64,000 bases of DNA, taken from Flagellimonas myxillae (GTDB lineage Bacteria > Bacteroidota > Bacteroidia > Flavobacteriales > Flavobacteriaceae). The DNA lies in contig NZ_JAMFLY010000004.1 in NCBI RefSeq assembly GCF_023502235.1, positions 164,406 to 228,405 on the forward strand. Reading direction: 5' to 3'. The notes beneath the pieces were generated by a model that was not told the origin of the DNA, did not search any database, and saw only the letters and a list, made by a program, of their open reading frames with translations. This document shows, piece by piece, positions 45,280 to 53,339 of this stretch (position 1 is the stretch's first letter; every line of letters begins with the position of its first letter). Both the position numbers and the translations under genes were made by a program.

Positions 45280-46614
45280 TTAGTCGAATACCTTTTTCAG
45301 TACAAAGGAGAAGAGCAAGTCTCGATTATAGCGTTCAATGAGCACGCGCACCCGTTTTCCTTCCCGCTCGTTAAGCATTTTTAGTACTTCCTGAAGTTTA
45401 TATCGATGTATTCTTTTTCCGTTGACGGCCAAGATCACATCACCAGCCTGAAGTCCGGCTTCCGCAGCAGGGCTACCGGCCCTAATACCGGATACAATAA
45501 TCTCAGGCACTAAACTTAATCGTGTTTTGTTTTCCAGCAAAATCTGGACATTTCCAAAGTTTGATTCGTCGTTTTGAACCACACCCCTGAAATCCGCAAT
45601 ACTCTCAGCTATATAACGTAATCCGTTGTGCTGCAAGGCAATTCCAGCCATATTGTATTGAAATGGGGCCCTAAAGTTGCCATTCTTTTTCAATGTAACC
45701 TGCCCTCTTCTGTAATCAAAAACGATGTTGAAACGCTTTAGAATCTCCCCGCCAACACTACCATTTCGATCCCCTAGATTTTTAATAAATCCGAATGACT
45801 CCCGATAGGGGAAGGCAGCTTTGGCATCTTTGAGCTCAAAATCTCCAATTTTGATACCGTTCACCTTCGCCCGCTTTCCAAAAATGTCGCCGCTAAGGCC
45901 TCTACCGAGATAATCCTCGTAATTTTTTTCTGGGATATTCAGGCCCTTTTCGGGTTGGTGAAACAGCCATAATGCATCACTACTACCTGTATCCACCAAC
46001 AGTTTTACCGGAACATCGTCCTCATCCTCCATCAATACGGTACCTTCCACATATGCTTTCTTCCGTTCTATGGTAATGGGGAGCGTTTGTGATCTGTTGC
46101 CCCTGGAAGGTTTGTACAAATCCGGGTTATGCAGTTTTAGGGTTTCCGCTCCGTAGTTGACTTCCACCACAAAATCCCGAAAAAGGTCGTAACCTAAAAT
46201 GCCATGGACCGGAATTCCCAGGGAAGTGGAAAAGTTGATTTCCTTGTCCAACACCACGTATAAATCTTGATTGTAATTCTTGGCCTTGCCCAATTTAAAG
46301 GTATTACCCATAGAGCTCAAGGCCTTCATTGGCTCACCATCCCCAAGTCCCCTTATAGTCACTTCGGATACATTATTGATTTGGATGGAGTCTTGATCGG
46401 ACAGGTTGAATAAAATGGGTTTGCTGACCCCGGAATCCAGCACAAAGGTCAATTCCGCCCCATTTATTTCCACAGGGATTATAATAAGGTTATTGATCAT
46501 TTTAAACCCAACTCTCTCGAACTTCTGATGCTTGGGCAACTTAAAGCCCTGTGCCGAAACCAAAAATGGTGTCAGCATCAAAAAAAGCGCAAAAATTAGC
46601 AGGTTTCTTTTCAA
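45280..46614 (-). CDS. Retropepsin-like aspartyl protease with PDZ domain
   Basis: 444 aa with a signal peptide (about 1-21, ending VSAQ). Two aspartyl lobes: LTFVLDSGVSKPILF (DSG) at about 55-70 and VKLLVDTGSSDALWLF (DTG) at about 205-220. A C-terminal PDZ domain follows (GIRAGSPAAEAGLQAGDVIL). This combination is common in Bacteroidota and probably acts as a periplasmic protease; cleavage activity has not been shown. It is convergent with the DUF1573 gene. Confidence 0.88.
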   Translation of the reverse strand: MKRNLLIFALFLMLTPFLVSAQGFKLPKHQKFERVGFKMINNLIIIPVEINGAELTFVLDSGVSKPILFNLSDQDSIQINNVSEVTIRGLGDGEPMKALSSMGNTFKLGKAKNYNQDLYVVLDKEINFSTSLGIPVHGILGYDLFRDFVVEVNYGAETLKLHNPDLYKPSRGNRSQTLPITIERKKAYVEGTVLMEDEDDVPVKLLVDTGSSDALWLFHQPEKGLNIPEKNYEDYLGRGLSGDIFGKRAKVNGIKIGDFELKDAKAAFPYRESFGFIKNLGDRNGSVGGEILKRFNIVFDYRRGQVTLKKNGNFRAPFQYNMAGIALQHNGLRYIAESIADFRGVVQNDESNFGNVQILLENKTRLSLVPEIIVSGIRAGSPAAEAGLQAGDVILAVNGKRIHRYKLQEVLKMLNEREGKRVRVLIERYNRDLLFSFVLKKVFD

Positions 46615-46764
46615 TTTTCTTAGTCAAAACGGATTATGCTTACTAAATATACAAATTAATGGTAGACGTTTGTTTTAATTTAACATTCCGATAACCCCCT
46701 AAATATTGCTCCAATGAGTTGTTTGCCAGTGTTGGTTTTCTCATTTTTGCCTAAAATTTAATGC

Positions 46765-47955
46765 ATGCCAAGAATTTCTGAAAAAGGGAAGCTGATGCCC
46801 GCCTCCCCCATTCGTAAATTGGTTCCCTATGCCGAAGAAGCCAAAAAAAGGGGGACACATGTCATCCATTTGAATATTGGACAACCGGACATTAAAACGC
46901 CTGCGGTGGCCTTGGATGCTGTACGTAACCATGCCATTGAAGTTTTGGCTTATAGCATGACAGAGGGTTCCGAGACCTATCGCAAAAAGATTTCGGATTA
47001 CTATGCCAAGAACCAGATACAGGTTGAGGCACAAGATATTATTGTTACCACCGGGGGTTCCGAGGCCCTATCCTTTGCCATGGGCACCATTATGGACAGC
47101 GAGGATGAAATAATAATTCCTGAACCCTTTTACGCCAATTACAATGGCTTTGCCACGGCATCCGGAGTAAAGGTGGTTCCCATTGTCTCCAGTATTGAAA
47201 ACAACTTTGGTCTGCCCCCGATCTCGGATTTTGAGAAGTTGATCAGCCCAAAAACCAAGGCAATCTTGATTTGCAATCCAGGAAATCCTACGGGGTACCT
47301 GTACAGCAAAGCGGAAATCCAGCAACTGGCCGGCCTTGCCAAGAAGCACAACCTCTTTTTAATTGCGGATGAGGTATATCGGGAATTTGCCTATGACGGC
47401 AGGGAACACTATTCCATTCTGCAGGAACCAGGATTGGAGGAATATGCCATTATGGTAGATTCTGTTTCCAAGCGGTATAGCATGTGTGGTGCGCGTATCG
47501 GATGTTTGGTGTCCAAGAACAAGGAGGTGATTCAAACCGCCTTAAAATTTGCCCAAGCGAGATTGTCCCCACCCACTTTTGCGCAAATAGCCAGCGAAGC
47601 TGCCTTGGAAACCCCACAGTCTTACTTTGATGCCGTAATCACGGAATATGTGGAACGCAGAAATATATTGGTTTCCGAGCTTCAAAAAATTGAAGGAGTC
47701 AAGGTGGCGGTGCCACAAGGTGCATTTTATTGCGTTGCTGAACTCCCTATTTCCAATTCTGATGATTTTGCCCAATGGCTATTGGAAAAATTTGAAATGG
47801 ACGGGGCAACCGTTATGGTCGCTCCTGCTGCTGGGTTCTATGCAACACCCAGATTGGGAAAAAACCAAATCAGGATAGCCTATGTACTTGAAAAGGAGGA
47901 ATTGGTAAAAGCGGTCCGAATTTTGGGTGCTGCTTTACAAGCGTATAACGAGTAG
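46765..47955 (+). CDS. Pyridoxal phosphate-dependent aminotransferase (class I)
   Basis: 396 aa fold-type I aminotransferase. Seen: VIHLNIGQPDIKTPAVALDA, ILICNPGNPTGYLYSKAE, LIADEVYREFAYDG, SVSKRYSMCGARIGCLVS (Schiff-base Lys) and QIRIAYVLEKEELVKAV. Probable aspartate-type aminotransferase; amino acid preference is not determined. Its stop (TAG) shares its last base with the GTG start of murB, so the two are translationally linked. Confidence 0.92.
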   Translation: MPRISEKGKLMPASPIRKLVPYAEEAKKRGTHVIHLNIGQPDIKTPAVALDAVRNHAIEVLAYSMTEGSETYRKKISDYYAKNQIQVEAQDIIVTTGGSEALSFAMGTIMDSEDEIIIPEPFYANYNGFATASGVKVVPIVSSIENNFGLPPISDFEKLISPKTKAILICNPGNPTGYLYSKAEIQQLAGLAKKHNLFLIADEVYREFAYDGREHYSILQEPGLEEYAIMVDSVSKRYSMCGARIGCLVSKNKEVIQTALKFAQARLSPPTFAQIASEAALETPQSYFDAVITEYVERRNILVSELQKIEGVKVAVPQGAFYCVAELPISNSDDFAQWLLEKFEMDGATVMVAPAAGFYATPRLGKNQIRIAYVLEKEELVKAVRILGAALQAYNE

Positions 47956-48971
47956 TGGAAATTAAGGAAAACACATCCCTAAAAGATTATAACACCTTTG
48001 GCATAGACGTCAAGGCCCATTCCTTTGTGGAAATCAATGGGCTTGCGCAGTTACAGCGGGTTCTGGAGTTACAGGCGTATCCCAACAAATTTATTTTGAG
48101 CGGTGGAAGCAACATTCTGCTTACCCAAGATGTTGATGCCTTGGTGATGCACATCAACTTAAAGGGTATTTCGGTGGTTGAGGAAACCGAGAATGAGGTG
48201 CAGGTAAAGGTAATGGCTGGTGAAAACTGGCACGAGCTGGTCCTGTGGAGCTTGGACAAGGGTTACGGAGGTTTGGAAAACCTCTCCCTAATCCCAGGAA
48301 ACGTGGGCACCGCACCAATACAAAATATAGGGGCGTATGGCGTGGAGTTGAAGGATGTGTTTGTGAGTTGTGCGGCCATGGAATTGGCAACCATGGAACT
48401 TATTGCTTTTGACCACGAAGCCTGCAAATTTGGATATCGGGACTCCTATTTTAAGAATGAAGGCAAGGGAAAATTCATTATTACATCAGTGACCTTGCGG
48501 TTGACCAAAAAAGATCATCAACTGAATACCGGGTATGGGGCTATTGAAGGGGAGCTGAAGCAAAAAGGGGTGGTGTACCCGAGTATTAGAGACATTTCCG
48601 ATGCCGTGATTTCAATCAGACAAAGTAAACTGCCCGACCCCAAGAAACTGGGAAATAGCGGAAGCTTTTTCAAGAACCCGGTTATATCCAAGAACACTTT
48701 TGAAAAGTTTCAAAAAAAGCATCCGGAAGCCCCTTTTTACAAAGTCGATAAGAATCAATACAAGATTCCGGCAGGATGGCTCATTGAGCAATGCGGATTT
48801 AAGGGGGCCCGTTTCGGGGACGCTGGGGTGCATGAAAAACAGGCCTTGGTATTGGTCAACCACGGAAACGCATCAGGTCAGGAAATCTTGGAATTAGCGA
48901 AAAAAATCCAATCAGAAGTTTCCAATAAGTTCAAAATCAACATTTCTCCGGAAGTGAATATCATAAAATAA
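47955..48971 (+). CDS. murB: UDP-N-acetylmuramate dehydrogenase
   Basis: 338 aa starting from GTG 47955, which overlaps the aminotransferase stop by one base. Type I MurB: FILSGGSNILLTQDVDALVM (FAD-binding), GLENLSLIPGNVGTAPIQNI, GYRDSYFK, LGNSGSFFKNPVISK (catalytic Ser) and GVHEKQALVLVNHGN. It reduces UDP-GlcNAc-enolpyruvate in peptidoglycan synthesis. A stem-loop without a T-run begins at its stop codon. Confidence 0.95.
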   Translation: MEIKENTSLKDYNTFGIDVKAHSFVEINGLAQLQRVLELQAYPNKFILSGGSNILLTQDVDALVMHINLKGISVVEETENEVQVKVMAGENWHELVLWSLDKGYGGLENLSLIPGNVGTAPIQNIGAYGVELKDVFVSCAAMELATMELIAFDHEACKFGYRDSYFKNEGKGKFIITSVTLRLTKKDHQLNTGYGAIEGELKQKGVVYPSIRDISDAVISIRQSKLPDPKKLGNSGSFFKNPVISKNTFEKFQKKHPEAPFYKVDKNQYKIPAGWLIEQCGFKGARFGDAGVHEKQALVLVNHGNASGQEILELAKKIQSEVSNKFKINISPEVNIIK

Positions 48972-49001
48972 CCCCTGCATTGCATCAATAACAGGGGTTA
49001 T
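48968..49001 (+). terminator. Stem-loop at the murB stop codon
   Basis: ATAACCCCTG (48968-48977) pairs with CAGGGGTTAT (48992-49001), ten bases, with a 14-base loop. The murB TAA is inside the stem and no T-run follows, so termination may be factor-assisted or it may be a 3' stabiliser. Confidence 0.45.
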
Positions 49002-49100
49002 ACCAAACCAAACTAACCAAAATTTTAAATCCTCTACGAGGTTTATTCTTTTCTAATATTTTTTCGCCGTCGAATAATCGATTTTCTAACTTAGCGTTAC

Positions 49101-49110
49101 CGTATATACG
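49101..49110. other. 10-bp palindrome upstream of ECF sigma gene
   Basis: CGTATATACG is a perfect palindrome 56 bases before the sigma factor start. It could be part of a promoter or a regulator site; no consensus match is claimed. Confidence 0.25.
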
Positions 49111-49165
49111 AGATAAAGTTTATTTTAGATTTTTACCCCCAAAAAATTTAGCCAACAATCCCTGA

Positions 49166-49732
49166 ATGAGTACACTAATTGAAAGACATATTGTTTCCTT
49201 GCTCGCTGAGAAGGACGATAAGGCCATATCACTTTTGTACGATAATTACGGGGATACTCTGTTCGGGGTGGCCTACAAGGTGGTAAAGGATGAAGAATTG
49301 GCCCAAGACGTACTTCAGGAGAGTTTTGTGAAAATCTGGAAGAAAGCCGATTCTTATGATGCCTCCAAGGCCAAATTGTTCACATGGTTGTTTCGAATTA
49401 CCAGAAACACGGCCATCGACAAACTCAGAAGTATCAACAATAAAGCAGACAAAGAAGTCCAAATGGACGTTTCTGACGTATATAACCTAGGAGTAAGTGG
49501 CATTAAGCCCGAATTTATGGACGTCCAAGAGAACTTGGACAAAATTGAGGATAAGTACCGTATTGTGCTGGAAGCCCTGTTTTTTGAGGGCATGACGCAG
49601 CAAGAAGCCAGTGACGAACTTGAAATTCCGTTAGGGACCATCAAGTCCAGATTAAAAATTGGTTTGCGGGAGCTCGGCAAAATTTACGGCACCTCAATGG
49701 CACTTCTCCTGCTAATAAATTTATGGTTATGA
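49166..49732 (+). CDS. ECF-type RNA polymerase sigma factor
   Basis: 188 aa sigma-70 family, group 4. Region 2 spans DNYGDTLFGVAYKVVKDEEL, AQDVLQESFVKIWKKADSY and FTWLFRITRNTAIDKLRS; region 4 is EALFFEGMTQQEASDEL, EIPLGTIKSRLKIGLRELG. The stop TGA overlaps the ATG of the next gene (ATGA at 49729-49732), so it is co-expressed with its anti-sigma partner. Regulon unknown. Confidence 0.92.
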   Translation: MSTLIERHIVSLLAEKDDKAISLLYDNYGDTLFGVAYKVVKDEELAQDVLQESFVKIWKKADSYDASKAKLFTWLFRITRNTAIDKLRSINNKADKEVQMDVSDVYNLGVSGIKPEFMDVQENLDKIEDKYRIVLEALFFEGMTQQEASDELEIPLGTIKSRLKIGLRELGKIYGTSMALLLLINLWL

Positions 49733-50487
49733 AAGAAAAAGTACAACGATTTCTGGATTCCGATATATTGGAAAAATACCTTATTGGGGATATCTCTAAA
49801 GAAGAGGCCCTTCAAGCTGAAAGGTATATTGCTATGTACCCGGAAGTCCGGGAAACCTATAATCATCTGCAAGACAATTTAGAGGCCTTTGCTAAAATGT
49901 ATGCCCGAAATACCCCTGAAGGTCTAAAAGAAATCATTTTGCACAGTGCCAAAAAGGAAAAGGCGGTAAGCCGAAGGTTTTTCAGCTATGGGATTGCGGC
50001 CAGCGTTGCCATTTTGATCCTAGCTGGTGCTTCGTACTTCTTCTGGAACCAAAACCAAAACCTACAAAAGGAAAATACCTTGGTGACCAATCAGATAAAA
50101 TATCTGGAGGAAAACATGAAAAACCAATTGGAGGATGTTCGTAACCAATTTATTGTACTGAACAACCCCGCTACCAAAAGGTATACCTTAAAAGGAAAAA
50201 AGGAAGCCAAGGAACTTAAGGCCATTGCTTATATCAATCCTGTAAAAAAGCTGTCCTATATCAATGTGAGCAACGTACCGGAACTCCCGGAAAACAAATG
50301 CTTCCAGATGTGGGCCGAAGTCAATGGGGAATTGGTCAACCTTGGTGTTATCAAACAGTTTGAGGACAAGGACAAGCTTTTGGCCCTTCCTTATGCAGAT
50401 AATGCCATTGGTTATATTACTATTGAGCCTGAAGGTGGGAACACTTCGCCAACCGTCAAGAATATAGTGGCAAACATCAACTATTAA
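49729..50487 (+). CDS. RskA-type anti-sigma factor
   Basis: 252 aa from ATG 49729, chosen because it forms an ATGA overlap with the sigma stop; ATG 49723 is an alternative. An N-terminal cytosolic anti-sigma domain (DILEKYLIGDISKEEALQAE) precedes a single membrane segment (about 87-104: FSYGIAASVAILILAGASYF), a coiled coil and an extracytoplasmic RskA domain (FQMWAEVNGELVNLGVIKQF). It would hold the sigma factor inactive until regulated proteolysis. Confidence 0.88.
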   Translation: MKEKVQRFLDSDILEKYLIGDISKEEALQAERYIAMYPEVRETYNHLQDNLEAFAKMYARNTPEGLKEIILHSAKKEKAVSRRFFSYGIAASVAILILAGASYFFWNQNQNLQKENTLVTNQIKYLEENMKNQLEDVRNQFIVLNNPATKRYTLKGKKEAKELKAIAYINPVKKLSYINVSNVPELPENKCFQMWAEVNGELVNLGVIKQFEDKDKLLALPYADNAIGYITIEPEGGNTSPTVKNIVANINY

Positions 50488-50537
50488 GATTTTGTTTAAA
50501 ATAGCCTAGCCTTCCACCGCTTTAACAGGGTATTTTG

Positions 50538-50545
50538 TACCTTTG
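50538..50545 (+). promoter_or_regulatory. -7 element before small Cys-rich membrane protein gene
   Basis: TAccTTTG matches the consensus and ends 15 bases before the ATG at 50561. No TTG lies at the right spacing; TTTA at 50521-50524 is a poor substitute. Confidence 0.4.
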
Positions 50546-50560
50546 CACAAAAGCTGGAAT

Positions 50561-50770
50561 ATGAAGTTAGCACTACTGACCATCGGTCTCTTAGGGCTTG
50601 CCTTTGCAGGCATAGCCATAAAGATTTGGTCCAAAAAGGACGGTAAATTCGCCGGTACCTGCGCAAGCCAAAACCCGTATTTGAACAATGAAGGTGAAGC
50701 CTGTGGTTATTGTGGTAAACTTCCCAGCGAACAGGAATGCAAAAAAGATTCCGTTCCTGAGCTGCAATAG
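50561..50770 (+). CDS. Small membrane-anchored Cys-rich protein
   Basis: 69 aa from ATG 50561 (MKLALLTIGLLGLAFAG). One membrane helix at about 2-22, then a short basic segment and a periplasmic or cytosolic tail carrying four Cys in the arrangement C-x13-CGYC-x9-C (GTCASQNPYLNNE, EACGYCGKLP, SEQECKKD). Four spaced Cys suggest a metal or redox site; function unknown. It sits between an anti-sigma gene and a second ECF sigma gene with its own promoter, so it could be regulated separately. Confidence 0.65.
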   Translation: MKLALLTIGLLGLAFAGIAIKIWSKKDGKFAGTCASQNPYLNNEGEACGYCGKLPSEQECKKDSVPELQ

Positions 50771-50803
50771 CGCATTTAACCACCTCGGTAATATCTCGAT
50801 TTT

Positions 50804-51364
50804 TTGAACAAAACGGAGCAATCCATCAAGGAGAACATTCAAAAAGCCAAAAACGGCAATCAAATGGCCTTTAGCCTGCTATTGGATTCCTTTTGGAACG
50901 AAGTGTATGCCTTCCAGTTGGCGCGCACAAAGAATGAGAACGATGCCGAGGACATTACCATTCGCACTTTTTCCAAGGCCTTCGATAAAATTGATTCCTA
51001 TGACGAATCCTATGAATTCAAGACCTGGCTCATCACCATTTCCAAAAACCTCCATGTAGACCTCATTCGTAAGCGGAAAAGGAGCCTTTTGGACGAAATG
51101 GACAACCATGGGGACGAAGTAAGAAAGGTGCTTGACGAATCCCCCTCCGTGGAAGACCAGTTGATCACCGAACAAAACCTGACCAACCTCCTTCGCGACA
51201 TAAAAAAGCTAAAGCCGCACTATCAAAAAGTCATTAACCTGCGCTATTTTAACGAATTGAGTTACGCGGAAATCGCCAAAGAACTCAACGAACCTGTCAA
51301 TAATATTAAGGTAAAACTGCTGCGCGCAAAGAAACTTTTGGCGGAGATTATCCAAAAGCATTAG
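50804..51364 (+). CDS. Second ECF-type sigma factor
   Basis: 186 aa from TTG 50804. Region 2: [39 protein letters not shown] and [20 protein letters not shown]; region 4: [19 protein letters not shown] and [20 protein letters not shown]. No anti-sigma gene follows, which is unusual next to the sigma/RskA pair just upstream. It starts 33 bases after the small membrane protein gene, so that protein could be its partner (speculative). Confidence 0.88.
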   Translation: MNKTEQSIKENIQKAKNGNQMAFSLLLDSFWNEVYAFQLARTKNENDAEDITIRTFSKAFDKIDSYDESYEFKTWLITISKNLHVDLIRKRKRSLLDEMDNHGDEVRKVLDESPSVEDQLITEQNLTNLLRDIKKLKPHYQKVINLRYFNELSYAEIAKELNEPVNNIKVKLLRAKKLLAEIIQKH

Positions 51365-51401
51365 CCAACAATCCAAAGCATAGGTTTCATACCCAGTTTC
51401 G

Positions 51402-51409
51402 TATCTTTG
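51402..51409 (+). promoter_or_regulatory. -7 element of lipA
   Basis: TAtcTTTG, an exact consensus, ends 17 bases before the lipA ATG. The -33 region has no clean TTG. Confidence 0.5.
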
Positions 51410-51426
51410 CACTTCAAATTTCTTGT

Positions 51427-52302
51427 ATGAGCACAGTCACTGAACAAAACGTTCTCCCTCCGAAAGGAAAGCCAAAATGGCTTAGGGTAAAGCTTCCTAC
51501 CGGGAAAAAATACACCCAGTTAAGGGGTTTGGTGGACAAATACGACCTACACACCATTTGCACATCGGGAAGTTGTCCCAATATGGGTGAATGCTGGGGC
51601 GAGGGTACGGCAACCTTTATGATTCTGGGCAATATATGCACCCGTTCCTGTGGTTTTTGTGGGGTTAAGACCGGTCGACCTGAGAGTGTGGACTGGGCGG
51701 AGCCCGAAAAAGTGGCTCGATCCATCAAGATCATGAACATTAAACATGCTGTGGTTACATCAGTGGACCGTGACGACCTTAAGGATATGGGGTCCATTAT
51801 CTGGGCTGAAACCGTCAAGGCCATCCGAAGAATGAACGCGGAAACCACCCTGGAAACCCTTATCCCCGATTTTCAAGGTATCGAGACCCATTTGGATCGT
51901 ATTCTTGAAGCGGCCCCTGAAGTAATTTCCCATAATATGGAGACCGTAAAAAGGCTCACCCGGGAGGTACGCATCCAGGCCAAGTACGACAGAAGTCTTG
52001 CCGTATTGGACTATCTCAAGAAAAATGGGGCTAACAGGACCAAATCGGGCATTATGCTAGGCCTTGGGGAAATGGAGGAGGAAGTAATACAGACCATGGA
52101 AGATCTTCGCAAGGTTGATGTGGATGTGGTTACCATTGGACAATATCTTCAACCCTCCAAGAAACACCTTCCCGTTAAGGAGTTTATATTACCGGAACAG
52201 TTTAAAAAATATGAGGAAATTGGTTTAAAAATGGGCTTTAGACATGTGGAGAGTGGTGCTTTGGTAAGATCCTCGTACAAGGCCCACAAACATATCCATT
52301 AA
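51427..52302 (+). CDS. lipA: Lipoyl synthase
   Basis: 291 aa radical SAM enzyme adding two sulfurs to octanoyl-carrier protein. Auxiliary cluster Cys45, Cys50 and Cys56 ([12 protein letters not shown]) and the SAM cluster Cys71, Cys75 and Cys78 (CTRSCGFC) are all present, as is the C-terminal Ser in [13 protein letters not shown]. Further motifs: [41 protein letters not shown] and [12 protein letters not shown]. Confidence 0.96.
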   Translation: MSTVTEQNVLPPKGKPKWLRVKLPTGKKYTQLRGLVDKYDLHTICTSGSCPNMGECWGEGTATFMILGNICTRSCGFCGVKTGRPESVDWAEPEKVARSIKIMNIKHAVVTSVDRDDLKDMGSIIWAETVKAIRRMNAETTLETLIPDFQGIETHLDRILEAAPEVISHNMETVKRLTREVRIQAKYDRSLAVLDYLKKNGANRTKSGIMLGLGEMEEEVIQTMEDLRKVDVDVVTIGQYLQPSKKHLPVKEFILPEQFKKYEEIGLKMGFRHVESGALVRSSYKAHKHIH

Positions 52303-52328
52303 TACCAACCCCCACATATTTTACCACA

Positions 52329-53339
52329 ATGAAAAGTATCAACATTGGCATTAACGGCTTTGGACGTATCGGGAGAACACTTTTTAGATTGCTCCAAAAC
52401 CACCCCAATATCAATGTGGTGGCCATTAACGACCTTACCGATGCCAAAACTCTTGCCCATCTTTTAAAATACGACAGTATACATGGCACCTTGGGGACTG
52501 CGGTTATTGCGAACGGGAATTCCATCAGTGTCAATGGCCAAAGTACCGTAGTGTTAAACTATGGACATCCGCAGCATATCAATTGGGCAGCCCATAATGT
52601 TGACCTTGTTGTAGAGGCCTCTGGGAAGTTTAAGACCCGCTTAGACCTTGATTATCATGTTAAAAACGGCGCAAAGAAGGTTATTTTATGCGTTCCTCCC
52701 ACAGATGAGAGCATAAAAATGGTGGTTTTGGGGGTCAACGAGGACATTCTTGGGCCAGACGATACGATTGTCTCCAATGCATCGTGCACCACTAACAATG
52801 CTGCACCAATGATCAAGGTGGTCAAAGAGCTTTGTGGGATTGAACAGGCCTATATTACCACCGTGCATTCTTATACATCCGACCAAAGCTTGCACGACAG
52901 GCCACACCGCGATCTTCGGAGGTCACGGGCAGCTGGTCAATCCATCATACCAACCACTACCGGAGCAGCAAAAGCGCTGACCCGGATTTTTCCTGATTTA
53001 TCCGAAGTAATAGGGGGATGTGGTATAAGAGTACCTGTACCGAATGGTTCTTTGACCGATATAACCTTCAATGTCAAAAAAGATACCTCAATTGAAGAAA
53101 TAAACAGTACTTTTAAGTATTACGCCAATAACGACCTAAAAAACGTACTGCATTTCACCGAAGACCCCATTGTTTCCATCGATATAAACAATAGTTATTA
53201 TTCTTGTACGTTTGATTCTTTGATGACCTCCGTTATTGGAAAAATGGTGAAAATTATCGGATGGTACGACAATGAAACTGGATATTGCTCCAGAATAATT
53301 GATTTAATAGCTTTATATATAAAGAAAAGTTACGTTTGA
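52329..53339 (+). CDS. gap: Glyceraldehyde-3-phosphate dehydrogenase
   Basis: 336 aa. NAD fold NGFGRIGRTLFRLLQ, the catalytic Cys153 in SNASCTTNN, phosphate-site residues in HSYTSDQSLHDRPHRDLRRS and TGAAKAL, and GWYDNETGYCSRIID. It lies 26 bases after lipA and overlaps the hybrid kinase gene by 4 bases (TTGA). Glycolysis/gluconeogenesis; cofactor preference not settled. Confidence 0.95.
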   Translation: MKSINIGINGFGRIGRTLFRLLQNHPNINVVAINDLTDAKTLAHLLKYDSIHGTLGTAVIANGNSISVNGQSTVVLNYGHPQHINWAAHNVDLVVEASGKFKTRLDLDYHVKNGAKKVILCVPPTDESIKMVVLGVNEDILGPDDTIVSNASCTTNNAAPMIKVVKELCGIEQAYITTVHSYTSDQSLHDRPHRDLRRSRAAGQSIIPTTTGAAKALTRIFPDLSEVIGGCGIRVPVPNGSLTDITFNVKKDTSIEEINSTFKYYANNDLKNVLHFTEDPIVSIDINNSYYSCTFDSLMTSVIGKMVKIIGWYDNETGYCSRIIDLIALYIKKSYV

